The notes beneath the pieces are model-generated. The model saw only the letters and a program-made list of their open reading frames with translations, was not told where the DNA came from and did no database searches. The translations under genes were made by a program, and so were the position numbers. A stretch of 49,830 nucleotides of DNA from an uncultured Eubacteriales bacterium (GTDB lineage Bacteria > Bacillota > Clostridia > Oscillospirales > Oscillospiraceae), in contig CAJKDY010000016.1 of NCBI GenBank assembly GCA_905198835.1, positions 1-49,830 on the forward strand. Reading direction: 5' to 3'. Every line of letters begins with the position of its first letter. Position 1 is the stretch's first letter. This document shows positions 1-8,136 of the stretch, piece by piece.

Positions 1-661
1 GGTCAAAGTCCACCGGCACGCCCCAGGTAAAGCTGGTGCGGGAGACGCACAGGTCCTCCAAGCCGGGCTTGATGAAGTTGTTCACCATCTCATGGACCCG
101 GCTCCGGGGCTCCAGAAAGTCGGTGTTCTCCAGCAGGTCCTGGATCTTGTCGGCATATTTGCTCAGCCGGAAGAAGTAGGCCTCCTCCTCCGCGTCCTGG
201 ACCTCCCGGCCGCAGTCGGGGCACTTGCCGTCCTTGAGCTGGCTCTCGGTCCAGAAACTCTCGCAGGGCTTGCAGTACTTACCCTTATAGGTGCCCTTGT
301 AGATGTCTCCATTGTCGTACATGGCCTTGAAGATCTTCTGGATGGCGGCGACGTGGTAATCGTCGGTGGTGCGGATGAAGCGGTCGTTGGAGATATTCAT
401 CAGCTTCCAAAGGTCCAGCACCCCCTTGGGGCCCTGGACGATGTTGTCCACATAGGCCTGGGGCGTGACCCCCGCTTCCTTGGCCTTGTCCTCGATCTTC
501 TGACCGTGCTCGTCAGTACCGGTGAGGAACATGACCTGGCAGCCCTTGAGCCGCTTATACCGGGCCATGGCGTCGGTGGCCACGGTGCAGTAAGTGTGGC
601 CGATGTGGAGCTTATCGGAGGGGTAGTAAATGGGCGTTGTGATATAAAACTTATTGCTCAT
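1..661 (-). CDS. metG: Methionyl-tRNA synthetase, N-terminal part (cut by window edge)
   Basis: Charges tRNA(Met) with methionine in the cytoplasm. About 220 N-terminal residues are visible; the rest lies outside the window. The class I HIGH signature is in KLHIGHTY near residue 20, and a zinc-knuckle pair is visible as CKPC and CPDC, which suits the MetG1-type enzyme with a zinc-binding connective peptide. The start ATG (659-661) overlaps the end of the upstream membrane protein gene by 11 bases, so the two are probably translationally coupled. Bacillus also has metG in the holB/darA/ricT neighbourhood. The identification is secure; the C-terminal half and any tRNA-binding domain cannot be judged. 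Confidence 0.95.
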   Translation of the reverse strand, partial: MSNKFYITTPIYYPSDKLHIGHTYCTVATDAMARYKRLKGCQVMFLTGTDEHGQKIEDKAKEAGVTPQAYVDNIVQGPKGVLDLWKLMNISNDRFIRTTDDYHVAAIQKIFKAMYDNGDIYKGTYKGKYCKPCESFWTESQLKDGKCPDCGREVQDAEEEAYFFRLSKYADKIQDLLENTDFLEPRSRVHEMVNNFIKPGLEDLCVSRTSFTWGVPVDFD

Positions 662-1502
662 GCTCTTGCACCTCTTCTTGCGTCTCTTCCGTCTCCCGGG
701 GCGGCGTCCACCGCTCCAGTTCAGCGGGTCGGTCTACCCGGGTCAGCAGACACTTGGTCTGGCCGGCCAGGTAAAATAGATAGCCAAGGGTCACCAGGAT
801 CTGGACTGTGTCGCCGGCCTTGACGTCGTCCACCAGGCTGGCCCCCAGAGCGGTCAGCGCTACGCCGCTGAGCCACACCGTCAGCATGGGCATGGGCTTT
901 TCAAAGGAAAAGGCGGACACGGTGTAGCAGCATGCCACCGCGCACACAGCGCCCAAAAACGTGAAGACATAGCCCATCACATTGGGCTCGGTGGCCCGGG
1001 CTTGGTAGACGGCGATGAGCCACAAGCAGCCCGCGTAGGCCGGCAGCAGCAGCGGCCAGGCGAAGCGGCCCTTGGCCTCCTGGCCCTGGGCGTTGATCCA
1101 GCCCACCAGCGCCGCCCCGGCGCCGCCGGGCAGCAGCGCAACGCTCAGGACCTTTTCGCTGAGGGTCAGCTCCACGTTTTGTGACCACTGCATCAGCCCC
1201 GCCACGCCGCCGGCCACCATCAGCGCGCCGGCCAGGACGTAGACGGCCAAAAGCCCCTTCTGGGGCAGGGAAAAGGCGTCCAGATAGCTTGTAAAACTCT
1301 TGTCCTTGACCGTCCAGCGGCCCAGCAGAAAAAAGCCCACCGCCGCTACCGCCACCACTGCCAGCAGACAATAGGTGGCCGGGTGGCCCGGCGTTAGAAG
1401 TCCGCCTTCCTCCCAGGCGGCGTTTCGCAGCCAGATGCGGCACAGTACGGCCCCAACCAGCGTCACCGCCAGGAAAAGGCCATAGGCCCAGCGTTTTTTC
1501 AT
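651..1502 (-). CDS. Hypothetical multi-pass membrane protein (283 aa)
   Basis: Not recognised. The protein begins with a Lys/Arg-Arg segment followed by a hydrophobic stretch, and about eight hydrophobic segments follow (for example around residues 5-22, 42-62, 83-105, 118-136, 150-167, 174-195, 205-220 and 232-248). It ends in a hydrophilic, Glu-rich tail of about 30 residues. No catalytic motif is evident. The start ATG at 1500-1502 has a good ribosome binding site (AAGGAG). It lies downstream of the ABC-F gene, separated by a repeat element, and its last codons overlap the metG start. An integral membrane protein is well supported; the role is unknown. Confidence 0.75.
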   Translation of the reverse strand: MKKRWAYGLFLAVTLVGAVLCRIWLRNAAWEEGGLLTPGHPATYCLLAVVAVAAVGFFLLGRWTVKDKSFTSYLDAFSLPQKGLLAVYVLAGALMVAGGVAGLMQWSQNVELTLSEKVLSVALLPGGAGAALVGWINAQGQEAKGRFAWPLLLPAYAGCLWLIAVYQARATEPNVMGYVFTFLGAVCAVACCYTVSAFSFEKPMPMLTVWLSGVALTALGASLVDDVKAGDTVQILVTLGYLFYLAGQTKCLLTRVDRPAELERWTPPRETEETQEEVQEHEQ

Positions 1503-1525
1503 CGTATCACTCCTTGTGTCAAGGC

Positions 1526-1655
1526 TGTCACGTTCGCATTGAGCGCATGGCCGCGCCCGCTTCCCTCCGACTCGGGCTGGTCTCCGGGGCCTTGCGGCCC
1601 CGACCCTCGCCCTCGCTCCGGTCCATCGGGCGCTATGCGCCTATGCTCACGCTTC
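1526..1655 (-). repeat. Structured intergenic repeat, copy A
   Basis: About 130 bp. Read on the minus strand it begins GAAGCGTGAGCATAGGCGC and ends GCGCTCAATGCGAACGTGACA. The two ends pair with each other (AGGCGCAT on one side, ATGGCCGCGCCC on the other), and a central GGGGCC/GGCCCC hairpin sits between two conserved unpaired stretches. It fills the gap between the ABC-F gene and the next membrane protein gene. Its first bases encode the last residues of the ABC-F protein and supply its TGA stop. Compare copies at 3370, 10477, 24718, 32642, 32802 and 38005. Confidence 0.8.
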
Positions 1656-3254
1656 CTCTTCTTGCTCTTTGCGCCAGGCCAGATAGTCGTCGTAGTCCAT
1701 GCGCTTATCGATAAAGGTGCCGTCGGGCAGGAACTCAAAGATGCGGTTGGCCACGGTGGAGACCATCTGGTGGTCGTGGGTGGCCAGCAGTACGTTGCAG
1801 CCCACGGCCTCCAGGCCGTTATTCACCGCGGCGATGGACTCCAGGTCCAGGTGGTTGGTGGGCTGGTCCAAAAGCAGCACGTTGGCGCCCGATAGCATCA
1901 TCCGAGAGAGCATGCACCGGACCTTCTCCCCGCCGGAGAGGACCTTGACGGGCTTAAAAATGTCGTCCCCGGAGAAGAGCATCCGGCCCAAAAAGCCCCG
2001 CAGGTAGCTCTCATGCTTGTCCTCGGAAAACTGGCGCAGCCAGTCCAGAATGGTGTCGTCGCAGTCTTTGAAGAAGGCGGTGTTGTCCTTGGGGAAGTAG
2101 GAGAAGGTGGCCGTCTGGCCCCACTTGACGCTGCCCTCGTCGGGCTCCAGCTCGCCCACCAGGATCTTGAACAGGGCGGTCTGGGCGTTTTCATTCTCAC
2201 CCACAAAGGCGATCTTATCGTTTTTGTTCACCACAAAGCTGACCTTGTCCAGCACCTTGACCCCGTCGATGGTCTTGGAGACGTCGGTGACAAACAAAAT
2301 ATCCTTGCCCACCTCCCGGTCGGGGGAGAAACCCACCCAGGGATAGCGGCGGGAAGAGGCGGGGATCTCGTCCATGGTCAGCTTCTCCAGCAGCTTGCGG
2401 CGGGAGGTGGCCTGCTTGGACTTGCTCTTATTGGCCGAGAAGCGGGAGATGAAGTCCTTCAGCTCCTGGGCCTTCTCCTCGTTTTTCTTGGCCTGGTTCT
2501 TCATCAGGTTCTGCATGAGCTGGGAGGCGTCGTACCAGAAGTCGTAGTTGCCCACGTACATCTTGATCTTGCCGTAGTCGATGTCCACGATATGGGTACA
2601 CACGGTGTTGAGAAAGTGTCGGTCATGGCTGACCACGATCACGGTGCCCTCAAAGTCCAGTAAAAAGTCCTCCAGCCAGTTGATGGCGTTGATGTCCAGG
2701 TTGTTGGTGGGCTCGTCCAGCAGCAGGATGTCCGGCGCGCCAAAGAGGGCCTGGGCCAGCAGGACCTTCACCTTCAGCCTGGGGTCCAGGCTGGCCATGT
2801 CCGTCTCATGCCACTGGGTGGCTACGCCCAGGCCCTGCAGGATGCGGCTGGCGTCCGATTCGGCCTCGTAGCCGCCCAGCTCGGCGTACTCCGCCTGAAG
2901 GTCAGCGGCCCGGAGGCCGTCTTCATCGGTAAAGTCCTCCTTTTCGTAGAGGGCGTTCATCTCCTTACCGATGTCGTAAAGGTGGCGGTTGCCCATGATG
3001 ACGGTGTCCATCACCGTAAAGGCGTCAAAGGCGTTCTGGTCCTGGCGCAGGATGGACATGCGCACCTTGGGGTCCACGCTGACGCTGCCCGAGGTGGGCT
3101 CCAGCTCGCCCTCCAAAATTTTCAGAAAGGTGGATTTGCCCGCGCCGTTGGCGCCGATGATGCCGTAGCAGTTGCCCTGCACGAACTGCAGCTCCACGTT
3201 TTTGAACAGGTAGGACCCTCCGTATTGAAGGGACAGGTCGGATACTGTGATCAT
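1647..3254 (-). CDS. ABC-F family ATPase (YkpA/YbiT type) with a degenerate second nucleotide site
   Basis: Soluble tandem ABC protein of 535 residues without membrane domains, of the ABC-F class that acts on ribosomes. NBD1 has an intact Walker A (GANGAGKS, 34-41) and Walker B (LLLDEP, near 177-182), but its signature reads SLDPRL (155-160). The charged linker runs about 240-305. In NBD2 the Walker A reads GENENAQT (352-359) without the lysine, the signature LSGGE (439-443) is intact, and Walker B reads LLLDQP (461-465) with Gln for the catalytic Glu. The second composite site therefore looks non-hydrolytic. ATG 3252-3254 is chosen for its AAGGAG site; a longer in-frame ORF lacks support. 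The C-terminus and stop lie in repeat copy A. Confidence 0.9.
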   Translation of the reverse strand: MITVSDLSLQYGGSYLFKNVELQFVQGNCYGIIGANGAGKSTFLKILEGELEPTSGSVSVDPKVRMSILRQDQNAFDAFTVMDTVIMGNRHLYDIGKEMNALYEKEDFTDEDGLRAADLQAEYAELGGYEAESDASRILQGLGVATQWHETDMASLDPRLKVKVLLAQALFGAPDILLLDEPTNNLDINAINWLEDFLLDFEGTVIVVSHDRHFLNTVCTHIVDIDYGKIKMYVGNYDFWYDASQLMQNLMKNQAKKNEEKAQELKDFISRFSANKSKSKQATSRRKLLEKLTMDEIPASSRRYPWVGFSPDREVGKDILFVTDVSKTIDGVKVLDKVSFVVNKNDKIAFVGENENAQTALFKILVGELEPDEGSVKWGQTATFSYFPKDNTAFFKDCDDTILDWLRQFSEDKHESYLRGFLGRMLFSGDDIFKPVKVLSGGEKVRCMLSRMMLSGANVLLLDQPTNHLDLESIAAVNNGLEAVGCNVLLATHDHQMVSTVANRIFEFLPDGTFIDKRMDYDDYLAWRKEQEEEA

Positions 3255-3296
3255 ACCAAAACTCCTTGCAATGACATAGATACCCAGAATAGAAAT

Positions 3297-3325
3297 ATTA
3301 TAACACATATATAAAAAGAATTCAA
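3297..3325 (-). promoter_or_regulatory. Sigma-A type promoter of the ABC-F gene
   Basis: On the minus strand a TTGAAT -35 box (3320-3325) and a perfect TATAAT -10 box (3297-3302) are separated by 17 bases. The 5' leader to the ABC-F start is about 35 nt. Confidence 0.75.
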
Positions 3326-3369
3326 TACAAAAAGCGAGAAAACGCCCCGAAGCCATAGGGCCTCGGGGC
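3326..3369 (-). terminator. Rho-independent terminator after ricT
   Basis: On the minus strand GCCCCGA (stem) - AGGCC/GGCT inner pairing - TCGGGGC is followed by GTTTTCTCGCTTTTTG. It closes the yaaO-like/darA/holB/ricT operon just beyond repeat copy B. Confidence 0.75.
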
Positions 3370-3505
3370 TGTCACGCTCGGGTTGGGCGCACTGGTCGCC
3401 AGTTCTTTCGCCGCCCTTGGCAAAATGCCGCTCAGGCCGTTGGCCTTCACCTGTTTTTGCCGTGCGGTCGGCTCCAAGCCCGGCGGCGCGCCTACCCTCG
3501 CGCTT
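3370..3505 (-). repeat. Structured intergenic repeat, copy B
   Basis: About 136 bp with the conserved ends of the family (minus strand: GAAGCGCGAGGGTAGGCGC at the start, CCAACCCGAGCGTGACA at the end) and a divergent interior. The start encodes the last four residues of RicT (EARG) and its TAG stop. A terminator follows directly. Confidence 0.75.
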
Positions 3506-4664
3506 CGCCGCCGCCCTGGGGGCGTCTGCGGCGGCGGTGGTTGCGGCTCTGTCCGGACTGTCCCTGGGTCTTGGCTCCCTCCGCCTTGGGCTGGGTATGG
3601 CCGCCCTGCCCAGCGCCCTGTCCGCTCCGGCGGCGGGGCGCGCCGGGGTGGCTGGGCTTGCGGGTGGGAGTGCGCTTGGGCTGGTCGGCCAGCAGGGCCT
3701 CCAGCTTCTCAGCAAGCCCCCCCTTGGGCTCCGAGGAGAGCTTGCGCTCGGCCTCGGGCGGGATATACCGGAGCTTCTCCAGCTCCTCCTTGGGCGGGGC
3801 CACATAGTCCTCCGGCCGCTTGCCCTTGCCCGAGCGGATGACCCGAATTTCCTGGTTATAGTAGGTCTTGGGCTGCTCATCGCCGTTTTCGATACGGACC
3901 TTTACCTTTTCCCGCAGGAAATTTACATCGCTGACGGTGCCCGGACCGTCGGGGGTCTCCACAAAGGACTCCTTCTTGGGGCAACGCTTGACGGCGTCCT
4001 CATAGGCGCCCTGCTCATACTTGAGACAGCACATCAGCCGCCCGCAGGAGCCAGAGATCTTGGTGGGGTTCAGCGACAGGCTCTGGGTCTTGGCCATCTT
4101 GATGCTCACCGGCTGGAACTTGTCCAAAAACCGGCAGCAACAGTAGGGCTGGCCGCAGATGCCGATGCCGCCCAGCATCTTGGTCTCATCTCGTACCCCG
4201 ATCTGCCGTAATTCGATCCGGGCGTGAAAGGTGGAGGCCAGCTCCTTGACCAGCTCCCGGAAGTCCACCCGGTTTTCGGCGGTAAAGTAGAACAGGATCT
4301 TGCCGCCGTCGGCGGAGATGTCGGCCCGGACCATGCTCATCTCCAGCCCCCGCTGGGCCACCATCTCCTTACATTTCGCCAGGGCCTGGCGTTCGCGCTT
4401 GCGCTCAGCGTCGGTCTTGACGCGCTCCTTGGGCGGCTCGGGCTTGGGCTTGTCGGCGTCGGTGGCCAGGCGCAAAACGGGCCGCAGAGGGGTCAGCAGC
4501 GCCGTCTCGTCCACATCGTGGTTGGCCTTGGTGCACACGGCGTACTCCGGCCCCTTGGGGGTGGAGACGATGACGCCCTGTCCCTCGGCCACGGTCAGCT
4601 CGCCGGGGTTAAAGGAATACTCCTTGCCGCCGGGCTTGAAGCGGGCATTGATCACCGTAGTCAT
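3492..4664 (-). CDS. ricT: RicT/YaaT-like PSP1-domain protein with long basic tail
   Basis: Homologue of RicT (YaaT), part of the RicAFT complex that in Bacillus affects RNase Y activity, competence, biofilm formation and sporulation. It has 390 residues. The PSP1 region with the family cysteines is visible (GICGQPYCCC near 168-177, SCGRLMCC near 206-213), matching the Fe-S cysteines known from the family. About 100 residues after position 285 form a low-complexity Pro/Gly/Arg-rich extension absent from the roughly 275-residue Bacillus protein. ATG at 4662-4664 is preceded by AGAGGTG; a TTG further upstream is less likely. It is the last gene of the operon after holB. The final EARG-stop comes from repeat copy B. 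Confidence 0.88.
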   Translation of the reverse strand: MTTVINARFKPGGKEYSFNPGELTVAEGQGVIVSTPKGPEYAVCTKANHDVDETALLTPLRPVLRLATDADKPKPEPPKERVKTDAERKRERQALAKCKEMVAQRGLEMSMVRADISADGGKILFYFTAENRVDFRELVKELASTFHARIELRQIGVRDETKMLGGIGICGQPYCCCRFLDKFQPVSIKMAKTQSLSLNPTKISGSCGRLMCCLKYEQGAYEDAVKRCPKKESFVETPDGPGTVSDVNFLREKVKVRIENGDEQPKTYYNQEIRVIRSGKGKRPEDYVAPPKEELEKLRYIPPEAERKLSSEPKGGLAEKLEALLADQPKRTPTRKPSHPGAPRRRSGQGAGQGGHTQPKAEGAKTQGQSGQSRNHRRRRRPQGGGEARG

Positions 4665-4718
4665 AGTCAAAAAACACCTCTTTTGAAGCAAGGTTGTTGG
4701 GATCTTCTCTTCCGGGGC

Positions 4719-5489
4719 CTATCCCGCCTGGGCCCACAGCTTGCCCCACAGCACGCCCATATTGCCGCTGGGGGCGGCGGCCAAAAGCTCTTCCAGGCAC
4801 TGACACAGCGCCACGGCCTTGGCTGTGGTCTTGGCAGTCCGATAGGTCAAAAGGGCCCGGCGGGTCTCCTCCCACAGGGGGATGACCTCTTCCCGCTTGG
4901 CCTTTTCCCAGGCCACGCACCAGGCCAGGCGCCGCCAGGCGTCGTCCCCCAGCAGCAGCCCCGCCAGTTCGCCGGCCTTGCGCTCCAGTTCCGGGTCCGT
5001 CTGGCCTTTGGCGGTCACGCTCACCTGCTCGCAGCGGGAGCGGATGGTGGGCAGCAGCGCGGAGGGGTTGGGGGACAGCAACACGAACACCGCGTATTCC
5101 GGCCCCTCCTCCAGCACCTTCAAAAAGGCGTTTTGGGCCTCGTCGTTCATCTGCCAGGCCCGGCGGATCAGGTAGACCTTCCGGGGGGACTCGTTGGGCC
5201 GGACGTAGGCCTCGGCGCGGACCTTGCGGATCTGGTCCACGGTGATCTGGGTCTTGTCCGGGAGCTTTTCTACGATCTGCAGGTCGGGGTGAACGCCCTT
5301 TTCCACCTTCCGGCAGGACTTACATTCCCCGCAGGGCGGCTGGTGTTCCCGGCACAGGCAGGCCGCGGCCAGGGCCCGGGCAGGCGCTTCCAGGGCGGCG
5401 TCGTCTCCGCCGGTGAGAAGGTAGGCGCTGACCAGACGACCCTGCCGGGCCTGCTCTTCCAGCGCGCTGGGCAAGACAAAACCGCTCAT
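4719..5489 (-). CDS. holB: DNA polymerase III delta' subunit
   Basis: Clamp-loader subunit, 256 residues, shorter than the usual roughly 320. The zinc module of clamp-loader subunits is visible as C46-X6-C53-X2-C56-X2-C59. The AAA+ core follows, with NAFLKVLEEGP and the SRC motif in IRSRCEQV. The Walker A position (LLTGGDDAAL) lacks the lysine, as expected for delta', which does not hydrolyse ATP. It overlaps the darA stop by 4 bases (ATGA), in an operon with darA upstream and ricT downstream, as in Bacillus except that tmk and yaaR are missing. Confidence 0.9.
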   Translation of the reverse strand: MSGFVLPSALEEQARQGRLVSAYLLTGGDDAALEAPARALAAACLCREHQPPCGECKSCRKVEKGVHPDLQIVEKLPDKTQITVDQIRKVRAEAYVRPNESPRKVYLIRRAWQMNDEAQNAFLKVLEEGPEYAVFVLLSPNPSALLPTIRSRCEQVSVTAKGQTDPELERKAGELAGLLLGDDAWRRLAWCVAWEKAKREEVIPLWEETRRALLTYRTAKTTAKAVALCQCLEELLAAAPSGNMGVLWGKLWAQAG

Positions 5490-5809
5490 ACCCGCTCGAA
5501 ATGCTCGATGTCCACCACGAAAATGGTGGCCCCGCCCACGGTGACCTCCACGGGTGCGGAAGGGTAGTAGTCATAGCCGATGCCAAGGCCGGCGGGCACC
5601 GTCTGCCTCCGGGCGTGGGAGCGGGATTTGATCACGTCCACAGCGGCCTGGACCCGCTCTTCGTCTACCCCCACCAGCACCGTCTCGTTCTCCGCGCGCA
5701 AAAAGCCGCCGGTGGTGGCCAGGCGGGTGGAGGTAAAGCCCGCCTGGGTCAGGGCCCGGGTAACGCCACCGGCGTCGTCCCGGCTGACGATGGCGATGAT
5801 GAGCTTCAT
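5486..5809 (-). CDS. darA: Cyclic-di-AMP receptor protein DarA (YaaQ)
   Basis: PII-like trimeric c-di-AMP binding protein of 107 residues, the usual length. The family pattern is clear: MKLIIAIV start, TRLATTGGFLR segment and the C-terminal VGGATIFVVDIEHFER strand-helix. It probably senses the second messenger in the cytoplasm; its output is still poorly known in Bacillus. Four-base overlaps on both sides (yaaO-like stop, holB start) show tight translational coupling. Confidence 0.92.
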   Translation of the reverse strand: MKLIIAIVSRDDAGGVTRALTQAGFTSTRLATTGGFLRAENETVLVGVDEERVQAAVDVIKSRSHARRQTVPAGLGIGYDYYPSAPVEVTVGGATIFVVDIEHFERV

Positions 5810-7158
5810 CCTTCCTCTCCCTCCTCCAAGCGGTCGATATATACCTGCTGGTATACATTATAGCCCAATTCCCGCAAATAGGCCAGACTTTTTTTCGTGA
5901 TCTGTTCTCCCGGCGCGATGACGGGCACCCCCGGCGGATAGGGAGCCACCTGCTGCAGGCAGGTCCTGCCCTCGCTGTCGGCCAAGACGGCCATGGTCCT
6001 AGGCCGGGTCAGGGCCTGGGCGGGGGTGAGGACCACCGTCGGACCCCCGGGCAGAGCCGGGGCCTCCATGGGCCCATCCAAGACCCCGGGCCACACCGCG
6101 CTCAGCTGGCCCAGCTTTTCAAAAAGCCGCTCCACGTCCGCTTCGGTATTGGACGCGCTGAGCAAAAAGACCACATGGTCCCGGTCGGCCATCTCGGGAA
6201 AGACGTTTTGCCGCTCCAGCCAGCCTTTTACGGCAAAGCCGTCTGCCGCCAGGGCGTTCACCACCAGCACGAACCGCAGCGGGTCGCGCGCCGCATCCCC
6301 CGGGACGCGCAGATGTGGAAAGGCCTCCTCCAGCGCCCGGCAGGTCCGGACAGCCCAGTCCATATTGGCCTGGCCCCGCTTGCCCTCCAGATAGTCCCTG
6401 GCGTAGTCCAGCGACGCCAAAATAGGAAAGGAGGGAGAGGAGGTGCCGCACACCGAGGCGGCCCACCGGAGGTCGCGGTCTGTAAACGCGCCGCCGGAAA
6501 ACAGCAGCGCGGCCTGTCCGTAAGCCGCCATGGTCTTGTGGGCGGAGATCACCACCAGGTCCGCCCCCTTGCAGGGCTCTATGCCCAAAAAGGGCAGATG
6601 CGCGCCGTGGGCGGCGTCCACGATCAGCTTGGCTCCGTGGCGGTGGACGATCTCCGCAATGGCGGGAACGTCAGACAACACACCGTAATAGGTCGGCGAG
6701 GTAATACAAACCGTTTTCAGCGTGTCATCCAGCTCCAGGGCCGCCTCCACCGCCCGAGGGTCCATGGGCTCGGTTTGCTGGCGGCAGAGGTAGCTGGGCG
6801 ACAGGTCGTAGAGCCCCAGGGCGTTATAGACGGCCCGGTGGCAGCCGCGGTCCACCAACACCCGCTTGCCCGATTGGGCGCACAGCAGCAACGCGGCATG
6901 GAGCCCCTGGGTGGAGCCGCCGGTGAGAAACTGGCAAAGGGGCATGCCCCAGGCCGACGCCCAGAGCTTTTCCGCCTCCTCGATGGCGTCATCGCCGGCA
7001 TAGAGGTCGCCTGTGTCGGGTAGCTCCGTCACATCCAGGGCGGATATGTTGGCCATGCCCTCCAGTTCCTTCATGCGGCCCTTGTGGCCGGGCATATGGA
7101 AGGGCGCGCCGCCCAGGCGGATATGGTCTAAAAGGGCATCTAAAAGCGGTGTAGCCAA
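5806..7158 (-). CDS. Orn/Lys/Arg decarboxylase-family PLP enzyme (YaaO-like)
   Basis: Fold-type I PLP enzyme of 450 residues. The family opening FHMPGHKG (20-27), the aspartate in VDAAHGAH (about 180-187) and the PLP lysine in SAHKTM (Lys208) are visible, and the smaller C-terminal decarboxylase domain is present. Members are arginine, lysine or ornithine decarboxylases; substrate cannot be read from sequence. The start is TTG at 7156-7158 with a GAGGAG site 9 bases upstream. It is the first gene of the operon with darA, holB and ricT, mirroring the Bacillus yaaO position. Confidence 0.88.
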   Translation of the reverse strand: MATPLLDALLDHIRLGGAPFHMPGHKGRMKELEGMANISALDVTELPDTGDLYAGDDAIEEAEKLWASAWGMPLCQFLTGGSTQGLHAALLLCAQSGKRVLVDRGCHRAVYNALGLYDLSPSYLCRQQTEPMDPRAVEAALELDDTLKTVCITSPTYYGVLSDVPAIAEIVHRHGAKLIVDAAHGAHLPFLGIEPCKGADLVVISAHKTMAAYGQAALLFSGGAFTDRDLRWAASVCGTSSPSFPILASLDYARDYLEGKRGQANMDWAVRTCRALEEAFPHLRVPGDAARDPLRFVLVVNALAADGFAVKGWLERQNVFPEMADRDHVVFLLSASNTEADVERLFEKLGQLSAVWPGVLDGPMEAPALPGGPTVVLTPAQALTRPRTMAVLADSEGRTCLQQVAPYPPGVPVIAPGEQITKKSLAYLRELGYNVYQQVYIDRLEEGEEG

Positions 7159-7192
7159 GGGATAAAGCTCCTCTCTCTTTTGGCAAATAGAA

Positions 7193-7221
7193 GCCGGGGC
7201 GGGCTGACGGCCCGCCCCGGC
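7193..7221 (-). terminator. GC-rich hairpin after jag
   Basis: A perfect 12-bp stem GCCGGGGCGGGC with a 5-base loop lies between jag and the yaaO-like gene. On the minus strand it is followed by TTCTATTT, a weak U-tract, so partial termination is likely. Confidence 0.6.
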
Positions 7222-7234
7222 AGGGTGTGCGGTT

Positions 7235-8014
7235 TTACTCCTCAGTCTCGCCGTCGGCCTCGTACTCGATGACGGTCCGGCGGTTGGGGTCGGCGCCTAC
7301 GGAGTGGGTGGAGATGTGGGGGTAGCCCTGGAGAGCGGTGTGGACCACATGACGCTCGTAGGCGTTCATGGGCTCCAGGGTGATGGAGCGCTGGAGCCGG
7401 ATGGCCTTTTCCGCCTGACGGCGGGCCATAGCGGCCAGAGACTCCTCCCGCCGGGCTCGGTAGCCCTCGGCGTCCAGGTGGACCCGGATGCGCTCCCGGC
7501 GGCCACGGTTGACGGCATAGCCGGTGAGCTGCTGGATGGCGTCCAGGGTGTCGCCCCGGCGGCCAATGATACGGCCCAGGTCCTCACCCTCCAGGCGTAC
7601 CTCGTAGGCGCCCCGCTCGGAGAGCTCTACGGTGACGGCGCAGTCCATGTCCATATGCTGCATCAGACCGGTAAGGAAGGTGACGATGGCCTGGGAGGCG
7701 TCGTCATCCACCGGGTGGGTGGGTTCAGGCTCCAAAATGGGCTGAGGCTTATCGGCCTTGGGGGGGTCGTAGACCACCTTTTCCGGCTGAGGAGCGGGCT
7801 CCACAGAGGCAGCCGGCTCCGCCTGAGGCTCGTCATCGGGCCCCTCATAGGCCACCCGGACCTTGGCGGGGGTAGAGCCGATGCCCAAAAAGCCGGCCTT
7901 GGCCCGGTCGATGATCTCCACGGATACGTCGTCCCGGTCCAGGCCCAGCTGAGCCAGGGCCGCGTCGATGGCGGCCTGCTCGGTCTTGCCGGTGACTTCC
8001 AGATATTTTGTCAT
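7235..8014 (-). CDS. jag: RNA-binding protein Jag/KhpB (SpoIIIJ-associated)
   Basis: Cytoplasmic RNA-binding protein of 259 residues. The N-terminal Jag domain covers about 1-50 (MTKYLEVTGKT, AKAGFLGIGS), an acidic Pro-rich linker follows, then a KH domain with the GRIIGRRGDTL loop, and a C-terminal R3H domain containing ERHVVHTAL. In relatives it partners KhpA and influences cell elongation and division. ATG at 8012-8014 is chosen for its GGAG site; the longer ORF extends into the repeat-bearing leader. It lies directly downstream of yidC, as in most Firmicutes. Confidence 0.92.
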   Translation of the reverse strand: MTKYLEVTGKTEQAAIDAALAQLGLDRDDVSVEIIDRAKAGFLGIGSTPAKVRVAYEGPDDEPQAEPAASVEPAPQPEKVVYDPPKADKPQPILEPEPTHPVDDDASQAIVTFLTGLMQHMDMDCAVTVELSERGAYEVRLEGEDLGRIIGRRGDTLDAIQQLTGYAVNRGRRERIRVHLDAEGYRARREESLAAMARRQAEKAIRLQRSITLEPMNAYERHVVHTALQGYPHISTHSVGADPNRRTVIEYEADGETEE

Positions 8015-8040
8015 ATCATCTACTCCTTTATATGGTCTTT

Positions 8041-8132
8041 GCGGGCCGATGAGGGCGGTGCGTGCCAGTGGCACGCATTCCACCGCACGACCGAGCCGAC
8101 AGGCGAGACCACCGGCCCCTACGGTCTGCGGG
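8041..8132. repeat. Hairpin-containing intergenic element between yidC and jag
   Basis: The ends GCGGGCCGATGAG and CCGGCCCCTAC resemble the two halves of the module at 27602-27629 read on the opposite strand, with an inserted GCGTGCC/GGCACGC hairpin. It occupies nearly the whole 122-base gap. No ORF or promoter is evident in it. Confidence 0.45.
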
Positions 8133-8136
8133 TCCG

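Noticed and set aside
1526..1655. Repeats taken as CRISPR or insertion sequence
   Set aside because: No regularly spaced direct repeats with unique spacers, no cas genes, no transposase ORF and no obvious target-site duplication. They are dispersed single elements, apart from the tandem pair E/F.
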